DNA from: a bacterium
GTDB lineage: Archaea; Nanoarchaeota; Nanoarchaeia; Woesearchaeales; UBA10216
DNA length: 19,366 bases
Assembly: GCA_024206195.1 (NCBI GenBank)
Contig: JAAGZO010000327.1
Coordinates: 1-19,366, forward strand
Direction: 5' to 3'
Part shown: positions 5,639 to 11,019 of the stretch, piece by piece
How the letters are laid out: each line of letters starts with the position of its first letter
Numbering within the stretch: the stretch's first letter is position 1
The notes under the pieces: model-generated
Told to the model about the DNA's origin: nothing
What the model saw: only the letters and a program-made list of their open reading frames with translations
Database searches by the model: none
Program-made: the position numbers and the translations under genes

Positions 5639-5662
5639 GTATTCTTATTGATTAATTTTATT
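5639..5662 (-). repeat. Stop-spanning intergenic repeat, copy 3
   Basis: CAATAAAATTAATCAATAAG then AATA on the minus strand. It covers the stop of the 102-aa gene and runs to the next ribosome binding site. Same block as at 4424-4450. Confidence 0.6.
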
Positions 5663-5966
5663 GTCTAAGAATTTCAGCGAATGTTCTTATCAAGCTTACT
5701 GCTCTTTCATGTGGTTCTAATTCTGCGAAGGTATGGTCTACTTCTTGCCCTGTGCCTAGGTCTTCTATACGTATGCTCTGTATTGTATGTGCATTTACAT
5801 TGAGGCCAATGCCTTTACTAGCAATTATTACTTCTATTTCATCCTGTCTGTTATGTGTTCCTGTACCGCGTATTTGGGTCACTTCTTTTGCGATAAGCTC
5901 TTCTTTTATGAAGATGTATTCTTTTGTTGTGTCGTTACATTGTATTTCTACTAGTAATTGACTCAT
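5658..5966 (-). CDS. Hypothetical protein, 102 aa
   Basis: Unrecognised 102-residue protein, beta-rich (LLVEIQCND, EYIFIKEEL, DEIEVIIASKGIGLNVNAHTIQSIRIEDL) with a C-terminal amphipathic helix (PHERAVSLIRTFAEILRQ). The alternation of short strands is similar to the proteins at 76-363 and 6779-7063. ATG follows AAGGAG, and the start overlaps the upstream stop by 4 nt. Confidence 0.7.
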   Translation of the reverse strand: MSQLLVEIQCNDTTKEYIFIKEELIAKEVTQIRGTGTHNRQDEIEVIIASKGIGLNVNAHTIQSIRIEDLGTGQEVDHTFAELEPHERAVSLIRTFAEILRQ

Positions 5967-6229
5967 TGTGCTCTCCTTCTTTTGTACACAGTGTAAGAGC
6001 TTAGCTCAGTGTACCTTAGTGGGCTCCTTCTTCTAAAGAATCTAAGCCTTGTGTTACCTAATTGTTGTACACCGTTAACAGAATGTACTCTTCCCATTCC
6101 TATCTCCACGAAGTGCTCATGGGTATTTGTACTTATGATAGCGTCCAGGTTTTGAGCAAGATCGTATGATACTATTTCACCACTGTCTAACATTGCCTTC
6201 GTTATGTACTCGGGTAGGTCTGCGTTCAT
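5963..6229 (-). CDS. Hypothetical protein with basic C-terminus, 88 aa
   Basis: Unrecognised 88-residue protein. The N-terminal half is mildly acidic and helical (PEYITKAMLDSGEIVSYDLAQNLDAI). The second half turns strongly basic (TRLRFFRRRSPLRYTE...YKRRRAQ), which suggests contact with nucleic acid or a phosphate-rich partner. ATG follows GAGGAG, whose bases belong to the last codons of the small gene at 6232-6333. Confidence 0.65.
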   Translation of the reverse strand: MNADLPEYITKAMLDSGEIVSYDLAQNLDAIISTNTHEHFVEIGMGRVHSVNGVQQLGNTRLRFFRRRSPLRYTELSSYTVYKRRRAQ

Positions 6230-6231
6230 GT

Positions 6232-6333
6232 CTACTCCTCTCTTAGTCGATGTATTACTTGGTCAATAGTCTTCGTTGTATTGGTCTCGACTGTGTCACC
6301 GTTGAGTAATTCTAGACTAATTTTTGCTATCAT
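6232..6333 (-). CDS. Small hypothetical protein, 33 aa
   Basis: A 33-residue ORF (MIAKISLELLNGDTVETNTT...LREE) behind a perfect AAGGAGG at 5 nt, ending 2 nt before the next ATG. Its final codons carry the ribosome binding site of the next gene. One strand pair and one helix can be drawn. Function unknown. Confidence 0.6.
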   Translation of the reverse strand: MIAKISLELLNGDTVETNTTKTIDQVIHRLREE

Positions 6334-6380
6334 TGTGTCCTCCTTCAGCGTAGCGTTACTTACTGCGAGCAGGGCGAGCC

Positions 6381-6650
6381 TTACTCTATATATATAAAGA
6401 AATCTTCTAATACCTTAATAGGTACATTAAAATGAAATATATCTAGTACCTGTTCTCTCTTTATACGTTTATGTAGAAGGTACACGTATTCCCCTGGTAC
6501 ATCTTTGTCTTCTGCATGTAACTCTTCCAGTGGTACCCGGGGGGTTACTGTTACTTTTACTGCTTTGTATCTACTAGTAGTTATCTCTTTGTACGTGTAG
6601 ATGCCCAGTACTATTAATAGTATGTACCATACTATGTATATCCACATCAT
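6381..6650 (-). CDS. Single-TM membrane protein, 89 aa
   Basis: An 89-residue protein with an N-terminal TM segment (MMWIYIVWYILLIVLGIYTY, residues 1-20) and a cytosolic basic-acidic domain (ITTSRYKAVKVTVTPRVPLEELHAEDKD...IKVLEDFFIYIE). The start was chosen at the ATG-ATG behind AAGGAGG. A longer frame to 6725 has no site of its own and overlaps the 25-aa gene upstream. Function unknown. Confidence 0.7.
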   Translation of the reverse strand: MMWIYIVWYILLIVLGIYTYKEITTSRYKAVKVTVTPRVPLEELHAEDKDVPGEYVYLLHKRIKREQVLDIFHFNVPIKVLEDFFIYIE

Positions 6651-6661
6651 TGTGTGCCTCC

Positions 6662-6739
6662 TTACAGTAGTGTTATTAAGCCTATGAAGTAGGCTACCCA
6701 TAGTATTACTACTATTATTATGCATGTGTCGTCTGACAT
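6662..6739 (-). CDS. Tiny membrane peptide, 25 aa
   Basis: A 25-residue ORF: MSDDTC followed by one continuous hydrophobic helix (IIIVVILWVAYFIGLITLL). It starts 6 nt after AAGGAG and ends 11 nt before the next gene start. Such single-helix miniproteins often modulate a membrane partner, and the adjacent gene at 6381-6650 also encodes a TM protein. Too short for homology. Confidence 0.55.
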   Translation of the reverse strand: MSDDTCIIIVVILWVAYFIGLITLL

Positions 6740-6778
6740 TATGTGCTCCTTATGTTTACCAGCGTAGCCATTACTTAC

Positions 6779-7063
6779 TTAAGTGTATACTTTGCTAGTG
6801 TATTTCCCTATATGGTACCATATCTCGTTCATTAGTTCATCTAACATACTAGCATCAGGATCTAGTTCTTTTTCATGGTTAGTTCCGCACCAGAAGCATG
6901 TAATGTTTATTAATTCATCAGTGAGATATAGTATTGCTATTGCTAAGCTATTAATGTAGAATGTAATATGGTCACTGCTTCTTTCTATGCGTAATGATTC
7001 TTCATGTACTATTATGTCGTCTCTTATTTTCCCTCGATCGTCGTGTATCTTTATACGTACCAT
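6779..7063 (-). CDS. Hypothetical protein with CXXC, 94 aa
   Basis: Unrecognised 94-residue protein. The N-terminal part is beta-rich (VRIKIHDDRG, DIIVHEESLRIERSSDHITFYIN), followed by ITCFWCGTNHEKELD with a lone CXXC, and a C-terminal helix (MLDELMNEIWYHIGKYTSKVY). ATG follows AAGGAGG. A single CXXC could be a redox or half metal site. The downstream gap contains an AGCGTAGC motif (6761-6769). Confidence 0.7.
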   Translation of the reverse strand: MVRIKIHDDRGKIRDDIIVHEESLRIERSSDHITFYINSLAIAILYLTDELINITCFWCGTNHEKELDPDASMLDELMNEIWYHIGKYTSKVYT

Positions 7064-7082
7064 AGTGTCCTCCTTTGTGTAT

Positions 7083-7119
7083 GCACAGTAGCGTAGAAGT
7101 TCTGTTCCTGCTACTATGC
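7083..7119 (-). ncRNA. Intercistronic hairpin, 10-bp stem
   Basis: GCACAGTAGC 7083-7092 pairs with GCTACTATGC 7110-7119. The one non-Watson-Crick pair is U-G on the minus strand and C-A on the plus strand. The 17-nt loop can make a GAA/TTC inner pair. It lies between two leftward genes, in the spot where others have folded elements. Confidence 0.4.
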
Positions 7120-7137
7120 CTTATATGAATGATTATA

Positions 7138-7497
7138 CTAGGTATTAACGGTCTTCACAAGGCCCCGCAGGGCATGCTCTGCTTCCTTTACTATCTCCGT
7201 ATCCTCCTCTTTATTTATACCATGAGAGTATCTACAAAGCTTGTTTGCTATACTGTTAATTGCTTTGTTAGTATTAACTGTTACATGGGATATTGGTAGC
7301 CAGACTGCTCTTTGTCCTCTAACAAGAGGAGAGTTATTTAGTGTTTCCCAGAATGTTATTACTTTATACCCATCGTTTTCCTCTCTTATATGCCCGCTTA
7401 TGCATGTGGGCATCTGCAATGTTACTTCTAAGAGAGTTATTGCGTCGGGTAAGGTACCTTTTGTTACTGTTACTTGGGTTACCTCTTTTATGTCCAT
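7138..7497 (-). CDS. Hypothetical protein, 119 aa
   Basis: Unrecognised 119-residue protein. Beta-rich N-terminal two thirds (KEVTQVTVTKGTL, AITLLEVTLQMP, YKVITFWETLN, RAVWLPISHVTV) and a helical end (KAINSIANKLC..., IVKEAEHALRGLVKTVNT). ATG follows AGGAGG. Its leader is the 50-bp module repeated before the gene at 7735-7926. Its stop TAG falls inside another TATAAT-type block. Confidence 0.7.
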   Translation of the reverse strand: MDIKEVTQVTVTKGTLPDAITLLEVTLQMPTCISGHIREENDGYKVITFWETLNNSPLVRGQRAVWLPISHVTVNTNKAINSIANKLCRYSHGINKEEDTEIVKEAEHALRGLVKTVNT

Positions 7498-7498
7498 G

Positions 7499-7549
7499 GT
7501 GTTCCTCCTGCTTAGACATAGTTATATGATTAATTATACTAGCGTAGCC
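7499..7549 (-). repeat. TATAAT-containing intergenic module, copy 1
   Basis: Minus strand: GCTACGCTAGTATAATTAAT, CATATA, then about 20 nt and GGAGGAACAC before ATG. It is almost the same as 7923-7976 although the downstream genes are unrelated. TATAAT lies about 35-40 nt before the ribosome binding site, where a promoter would be expected, but no clear -35 box is present. Confidence 0.5.
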
Positions 7550-7556
7550 TGTTTAC

Positions 7557-7709
7557 TTAATCGTTACCTTTGTTCCATGCTTCTTCTAGTTTCTTAGCAA
7601 GCACTTTCTCTTCTTCAGGGACACTTGAGTCAGGGCGTTCAAGGGGAAGTGTAGCTAACTGCCACTCGAGAACGATCTCTATTTCTCTCTTGCTTAGATC
7701 TATTTGCAT
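7557..7709 (-). CDS. Small helical protein, 50 aa
   Basis: A 50-residue ORF (MQIDLSKREIEIVLEWQLAT...) with two amphipathic, Glu/Lys-rich helices (EEEKVLAKKLEEAW). ATG follows AGGAGG (7 nt). The opening SKREIEIVLEWQ recalls short phage helical-hairpin proteins, but no family can be named. Confidence 0.65.
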   Translation of the reverse strand: MQIDLSKREIEIVLEWQLATLPLERPDSSVPEEEKVLAKKLEEAWNKGND

Positions 7710-7734
7710 AATGTTCCTCCTGCTTACTTATGCC

Positions 7735-7926
7735 TTATAAGAATGACAGTGCTAGTACTACTATTGCTGTGATTATACTTCCTAGTCCAGCAGTGTATAC
7801 TAAGAGTAACGCTAAGTTATCTAAGAATCTCCTGGTATGCTCAAAGCATTTAAGTGGTTCATGACATACGTGACAGCACTCTGCTTGGTCTGTGTTCAAT
7901 GTGTGGCATCGTGTGCACTTTATCAT
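7735..7926 (-). CDS. Zinc-ribbon membrane protein, 63 aa
   Basis: A 63-residue protein with an N-terminal zinc ribbon (CTRC at 4-7, CHVC near 18-21) and one C-terminal TM helix (LALLLVYTAGLGSIITAIVVLALSFL). A cytosolic metal-binding knob on a membrane anchor is the evident design, as in many small bacterial zinc-ribbon/TM proteins. ATG follows AAGGAGG. Function unknown. Confidence 0.75.
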   Translation of the reverse strand: MIKCTRCHTLNTDQAECCHVCHEPLKCFEHTRRFLDNLALLLVYTAGLGSIITAIVVLALSFL

Positions 7927-7976
7927 GTGTTCCTCCTTTGAGACATACCTATATGATTAATTATACTAGCGTAGCT
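7923..7976 (-). repeat. TATAAT-containing intergenic module, copy 2
   Basis: Minus strand AGCTACGCTAGTATAATTAA, TCATATA and GGAGGAACAC, matching 7499-7549. Shorter relatives (TATAATCATTCATATA) lie at about 7122-7139 and 8168-8183. Confidence 0.5.
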
Positions 7977-7981
7977 AGATC

Positions 7982-8155
7982 TTACTCTTCTGTCCAAATA
8001 ACTAATATCTCTTCTTCTATAACGTTGTTAACAGTGATACCAGTTAAGTCTACCTGGTGTGTCATTTTCTTGTAATGAGCAGTAGCGTTACCAGGAACTA
8101 TTAATAGATCCTTATTGAACTCCTGTAGCTCATTAATGAGGTCTTGTACTGTCAT
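7982..8155 (-). CDS. Small hypothetical phage protein, 57 aa
   Basis: A 57-residue ORF. Its start MTVQDLINELQEFNKDLLIV matches the common opening of small phage proteins of unknown function, in which a TVxELIxELxxFxxDxxV helix-strand unit is followed by more strands. The rest (VDLTGITVNNVIEEEILVIW) is beta-rich, so the fold is probably compact alpha-beta. The ribosome binding site AAAGGG is weaker than its neighbours. Confidence 0.65.
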   Translation of the reverse strand: MTVQDLINELQEFNKDLLIVPGNATAHYKKMTHQVDLTGITVNNVIEEEILVIWTEE

Positions 8156-8238
8156 TGTGTGCCCTTTATATGAATGATTATACTGTGTATAGTACTAGGT
8201 ACTGAGAGAGAAATTATTCTGTTTTACTGCCTATAAGG

Positions 8239-8913
8239 CTATTTCTTAATAATCCAATGTGGATCAAGTGCATCGAGCATCCTTCTCTTTGCTTCTTCTG
8301 GGCTACTTGCAATGTAACAGTCTTGTACAAGGTCACACGCTTTGCTAGTGATAGTGTATATGGCATTTCCTTCCCTTAGCCTCTTGTCCCTTACAGTGGG
8401 CAGGTCGTTTTTATCCTCTTTAACTGCTTGATTTAACTCACCTATCATATCGTCACCTTGGACGAATTCTGGCTTATCTGGAAATAGTTCGTCCATGAGG
8501 TGCTGTTCTCCTGGAGTGAGTCCGTCTTCGTTATATGTCTCGTTTCCTTCTGCGTGGACAGGATTATCCTTGATTTCTGTGGTATTTGGCCGTTTTAGCT
8601 CTTCATGGTCATGTTTTAGCCAATATTGGACATTATCTTGCTTCTTTTGCCATGATTCTGGTGAAATAAGCATATATAAGAGGTTATATATCTGGTTATT
8701 TGAGAGCGTATCTAGCTCGCTTATTGCTTCGATTCTCTGTGCCATGTCGCTACCAGAGTACATGCTCTGGATGCTCTCCTGGCTCTCTTGTTGCTTGTGG
8801 CCACAGTGTCTTGTTGGTACGCTGAAGTAGCCTGCTAGGGCTCCTATCACTGATGCTATTGCTATTGTTGCTATTGTTGCTATTGCTATTATTGTTGTTG
8901 TCATGGGATCCAT
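8239..8913 (-). CDS. N-terminally anchored acidic protein, 224 aa
   Basis: A 224-residue protein. Residues 6-31 are a TM helix made of repeated Ile-Ala-Thr units, encoded by ATTGTTGCT-type repeats. A helical segment follows (MAQRIEAISELDTLSNNQIYNLLYMLIS, about residues 57-84) that resembles the 73-aa membrane protein at 3607-3828. A long acidic linker (TEIKDNPVHAEGNETYNEDG...) leads to a C-terminal helical part (LVQDCYIASSPEEAKRRMLDALD). Start: first ATG behind AAAGGA; a second ATG at codon 4 is possible. Cytoplasmic domain tethered to the membrane; role unknown. Confidence 0.75.
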   Translation of the reverse strand: MDPMTTTIIAIATIATIAIASVIGALAGYFSVPTRHCGHKQQESQESIQSMYSGSDMAQRIEAISELDTLSNNQIYNLLYMLISPESWQKKQDNVQYWLKHDHEELKRPNTTEIKDNPVHAEGNETYNEDGLTPGEQHLMDELFPDKPEFVQGDDMIGELNQAVKEDKNDLPTVRDKRLREGNAIYTITSKACDLVQDCYIASSPEEAKRRMLDALDPHWIIKK

Positions 8914-8947
8914 ATATGTATCCTTTAGTTAGTGTTAGTTAGTATTT

Positions 8948-8968
8948 CCGCTCGCTTAGGCTCGCGGG
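8948..8968 (-). repeat. GC-rich hairpin repeat, copy 1
   Basis: CCGCTCGCTTAGGCTCGCGG plus G: CCGC pairs with GCGG, with inner GC pairs. It stands out in AT-rich DNA. A near-identical copy is at 9489-9508. Both are followed on the plus strand by a TTTRTATTC/GTCTTTATTC motif. Confidence 0.5.
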
Positions 8969-8983
8969 TTGTTTGTATTCTGA

Positions 8984-9217
8984 TTAAATTCTATTGACCA
9001 GATCACTTATCAGGGCGTACTTCTTCTCTACTGATAGTCCTTGTGTCCTGTTTATTGCGTCTATTGCGTTAGATATGCTATCTTCCTCTCTGTCTGGCTC
9101 ATTGGGCATTACATTGTCCTGTAATGTTGATATTATATCCATTAGCTTTTCGCCAGCTTGTTCTATTATGCTGAGTTGTTGTATTACTTCTTGTTTGATT
9201 TCTGTTGCGGATCTCAT
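8984..9217 (-). CDS. Helical hypothetical protein, 77 aa
   Basis: A 77-residue protein, all-helical: a long amphipathic helix (TEIKQEVIQQLSIIEQAGEKLMDIISTLQD), an acidic break (PNEPDREED), then ISNAIDAINRTQGLSVEKKYALISDLVNRI. The last segment resembles the post-TM helix of 3607-3828 (KYALM) and 8239-8913 (IYNLLYMLIS), so the three may share an interaction module. ATG follows AAGGAG. It is the first gene downstream of the intergenic block 9218-9896. Confidence 0.7.
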   Translation of the reverse strand: MRSATEIKQEVIQQLSIIEQAGEKLMDIISTLQDNVMPNEPDREEDSISNAIDAINRTQGLSVEKKYALISDLVNRI

Positions 9218-9260
9218 GTGATCTCCTTAGTTATTGCCTTTTAGAGGCTGTTTAGGGTGT

Positions 9261-9279
9261 TATTACGATATTCGTAATA
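9261..9279. repeat. TACGATATTCGTA palindrome, copy 1
   Basis: TATTACGA-TAT-TCGTAATA: 8-bp arms around TAT. It shares the 13-nt core with copies at 9290-9310 and 9382-9398. The flanking bases differ between copies but stay self-complementary. Confidence 0.65.
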
Positions 9280-9289
9280 TTTAGGTGTT

Positions 9290-9310
9290 ATTCTACGATA
9301 TTCGTAGAAT
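9290..9310. repeat. TACGATATTCGTA palindrome, copy 2 (terminator-like on plus strand)
   Basis: ATTCTACGA-TAT-TCGTAGAAT: 9-bp arms, followed on the plus strand by TTTTT. It could terminate rightward antisense transcription, although no plus-strand gene lies upstream. Confidence 0.6.
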
Positions 9311-9381
9311 TTTTGATTATTTTTAGTTTCTCCTCTAGGGGTCGAGTTTTAGATTTTGTTTTATATTAAGGGGTTATGGAT

Positions 9382-9398
9382 GTTACGATATTCGTAAC
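9382..9398. repeat. TACGATATTCGTA palindrome, copy 3
   Basis: GTTACGA-TAT-TCGTAAC: 7-bp arms, extendable by a T-G and an A-T pair on the plus strand. Same core as copies 1 and 2. Confidence 0.65.
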
Positions 9399-9428
9399 GT
9401 TTGGTTGTTCGTTGTCTGTTTTCTGAAT

Positions 9429-9436
9429 TATTTATA
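9429..9436 (-). promoter_or_regulatory. TATAAATA box, late-promoter-like (weak)
   Basis: TATAAATA on the minus strand, identical to the T4-type late promoter core. It lies about 210 nt upstream of the gene at 8984-9217 and downstream of the terminator at 9529-9585, where a new leftward transcript must begin. The octamer also occurs by chance inside genes here, so support is limited. Confidence 0.3.
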
Positions 9437-9488
9437 GTATTGTTTTTATTATTGGTTATATGGTTGTTTGTTGTTGTTTTGTTGTTTT

Positions 9489-9508
9489 CCGCTCGCTTCG
9501 CTCGCGGG
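9489..9508 (-). repeat. GC-rich hairpin repeat, copy 2
   Basis: CCGCTCGCTTCGCTCGCGGG, matching 8948-8968 with the same CCGC/GCGG arms and a TTC tip. It lies just downstream of the minus-strand terminator. The adjacent 9400-9488 is strongly G/T-rich on the plus strand and has no ORF with a ribosome binding site. Confidence 0.5.
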
Positions 9509-9528
9509 CAGTCTTTATTCCACTTTTT

Positions 9529-9585
9529 AAAAAAAGGGTAGATCAGTCATTGGTGCCCTATAACCAACAAATGATCCACCCTACC
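9529..9585 (-). terminator. Intrinsic terminator of the 14264-9897 leftward unit
   Basis: On the minus strand GGGTGGATCA (9581-9572) pairs with TGATCTACCC (9545-9536), with one G-U wobble. TTGGT/ACCAA pairs above it, and seven T residues (9535-9529) follow immediately. This is the only A-run of this length on the plus strand in the leftward region and the only convincing minus-strand intrinsic terminator seen. Confidence 0.8.
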
Positions 9586-9657
9586 AGGAGGTAATTCTAG
9601 GTACCACAGGATATAAGTACCGGGTAATCCCGCCTATACTTAGTGCCCTGTGATACC
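9529..9657 (-). ncRNA. Candidate small RNA with anti-SD linker and terminator
   Basis: Read on the minus strand: a long hairpin, a single-stranded linker, then the terminator at 9529-9585. The hairpin pairs 9647-9657 with 9600-9610 (11 bp with one U-G pair only on this strand), TACTTA 9637-9642 with TAAGTA 9614-9619, and a CGGG/CCCG tip 9621-9632. The linker (9586-9599) contains ACCTCCT, complementary to the AGGAGGT ribosome binding sites used throughout the window. This layout is like Hfq-type regulatory RNAs. It may be processed from the 3' UTR of the gene at 9897-10271. No promoter is evident. Confidence 0.5.
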
Positions 9658-9896
9658 ATCTTTTTGAAAGGTTGAATTTAAGTAAAGTAAGGTGCGACTG
9701 CATCTCATGAGGATACTAACATCATGCTGGTTTCGCATTGCGTGCACTGGTATACCAACATATACTATTAACTACCACAATCACCTAGCAAACTCCATTG
9801 GTGACCCTACTCTATATGAATTAGAAGTGAGGAGGAGCAGAGAGTATCAGCGATCATTAGATCACACTCCCTACCCATCCGATTCTCCCCACTGAG
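9658..9896 (-). other. Long 3' untranslated stretch with weak structure
   Basis: No gene on either strand. AGTGAGGAG 9826-9834 can pair with CTCCCCACT 9885-9893 (U-G allowed on the minus strand only), with a GATC-ATTA-GATC tip inside. A palindrome TGGTATACCA lies near 9749-9758. AAGGTGCGACTGCAT at about 9689-9703 recurs with one change at 12371-12385. A 67-codon plus-strand frame starts on GTG without a convincing ribosome binding site and is not called. Confidence 0.35.
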
Positions 9897-10271
9897 TTAA
9901 CCTTGTATGCCGTCCTTTATACCTGTAGCGAAATCAGGTACAATTTTAGCAATGTCCATTGCCTTGGCACCAAGTGAATTGGACTTAGTCTTTAAGAAAC
10001 CACCGAAGACTTTGAGTTTTTCTCCTACTACCAACCCTGCACTATTCACAGAGTTTTTAGGTGTAGGTTTAGGATTAGCAAGACGAGCTTCCTTGCAATA
10101 TAACCCGAAGAACTCACAGGCCATGTCAGACATGTCACCGTCGGTCTCACCTTTCATCTGTGCATCAAGACCTGCGATGCGTTGAGTCTCAATGTAATGC
10201 CGAGGCCAATGCCCCAGAGTTATTAACTGGTTACGGTAGTTCTCAATTGAACTTAATTGCGGTGTAGGCAT
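9897..10271 (-). CDS. Hypothetical protein, 124 aa
   Basis: Unrecognised 124-residue protein. The N-terminal half is helical and polar (SSIENYRNQLITLGHWPRHYIETQRIAG, then DGDMSDMACEFFGLYCKEARLANP). The C-terminal half is small-residue rich and basic (GEKLKVFGGFLKTKSNSLGAKAMDIAKIVPDFATGIKDGIQG), possibly an amphipathic, membrane-surface or packing helix. ATG follows AAGGAGG at a longer spacing (9 nt). It is the last gene before the terminator at 9529-9585. Confidence 0.75.
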   Translation of the reverse strand: MPTPQLSSIENYRNQLITLGHWPRHYIETQRIAGLDAQMKGETDGDMSDMACEFFGLYCKEARLANPKPTPKNSVNSAGLVVGEKLKVFGGFLKTKSNSLGAKAMDIAKIVPDFATGIKDGIQG

Positions 10272-10300
10272 AACCTTTCTCCTCCTTATAAGATTGTTTA

Positions 10301-10329
10301 TGTGACCTGTAGGCCCCGGTCAACTCACA
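10301..10329 (-). other. Small intercistronic hairpin
   Basis: TGACC/GGTCA (about 10303-10307 with 10318-10322), or the competing TGTGA/TCACA (10301-10305 with 10325-10329), in the 74-nt gap before AAGGAGG of the gene at 9897-10271. Weak, but placed like the larger elements. Confidence 0.25.
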
Positions 10330-10345
10330 AGGCCCACATTCACAT

Positions 10346-10918
10346 TTATTTGTCTTTATTCTGATTGTCAGAATCACTAATAACGTCCTCATCTAACGCT
10401 TTTTGTACTTTGTCGCACAGGGTGTTCATGCTTTCAACGAACTCATCTTTTGAGTTATTAAGTACATCGTGGTCATTGTCATTGAAATGGCTAGCAATCG
10501 TTTCAGCGAAGCTCTCGCCCATTGAGTTGATTGTATACATGGATTCAGTGAATTTCTCAATATCCTTATTATCTTCAAGCTTTTCACTGATGCCATCAAA
10601 TGCTTCAGAGAGTACATCTGCAAGACTGCTACCACTTACTGCCTGTGCAAGGTCATTTACGCTCTTTATGAGTTTCTCAGCGTCCTTTATCACCTGTTTA
10701 CCAGGAGTGACAAGAGGAGCAACGGCGTCAGCTATTTCCTCAGCGTTGGCCTGAACTGCCTTCTCCATTTCGTCCATGCTATACGCAGTTACATCGCAGG
10801 CACTGGAGTAATATGTTCCGACTGCTTTAACGAATTTCTTTGCGTCACCGAAGGTGAATTCCTTGAGTGTACGTTCGATCTGGGTACTTTTGATTTTATT
10901 GATGATTGATTTAAACAT
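10346..10918 (-). CDS. Helical acidic protein, 190 aa
   Basis: A 190-residue protein predicted to be almost wholly helical. It has a basic start (MFKSIINKIKSTQIERTLKEF), then long amphipathic helices with Ala/Val/Leu heptad-like spacing (EKAVQANAEEIADAVAPLV, VIKDAEKLIKSVNDLAQAVSG, KLEDNKDIEKFTESMYTINS) and an acidic tail. Coiled-coil bundling is likely. No enzyme motif. ATG follows AGGAG. Its last codons contain the AATCAGAATAAAGAC motif found at other gene ends. Confidence 0.75.
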   Translation of the reverse strand: MFKSIINKIKSTQIERTLKEFTFGDAKKFVKAVGTYYSSACDVTAYSMDEMEKAVQANAEEIADAVAPLVTPGKQVIKDAEKLIKSVNDLAQAVSGSSLADVLSEAFDGISEKLEDNKDIEKFTESMYTINSMGESFAETIASHFNDNDHDVLNNSKDEFVESMNTLCDKVQKALDEDVISDSDNQNKDK

Positions 10919-11019
10919 GTGTAACTCCTGGTAAATGGTTGATTTTTGTCTTTATTCTCATTCATCCGAATCACTAAAATAAGGATGCATGCTCTCACAT
11001 ACACCCTTATTATTAAGAC

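Noticed and set aside
6381..6725. Longer start for the 89-aa membrane protein
   Set aside because: The upstream ATG has no ribosome binding site and lies within the 25-aa gene; ATG-ATG at 6650 has AAGGAGG at ideal spacing.
76..7063. Common family for the beta-rich proteins at 76-363, 5658-5966 and 6779-7063
   Set aside because: The strand pattern looks similar by eye, but residue identity is too low to claim homology without a profile search.
8495..8830. Plus-strand 111-codon ORF
   Set aside because: Antisense to the 224-aa gene, no ribosome binding site, serine/cysteine-rich shadow composition.
9261..9398. CRISPR array
   Set aside because: Only three short palindromes with irregular spacing (about 10 and 71 nt) and no uniform spacers.
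9692..9895. Plus-strand 67-codon ORF in the intergenic block
   Set aside because: Starts on GTG without a convincing Shine-Dalgarno, no other plus-strand gene within 4 kb, composition unlike a protein.
10365..10754. Plus-strand 129-codon ORF
   Set aside because: Antisense shadow of the helical 190-aa gene, without a ribosome binding site or neighbours on that strand.
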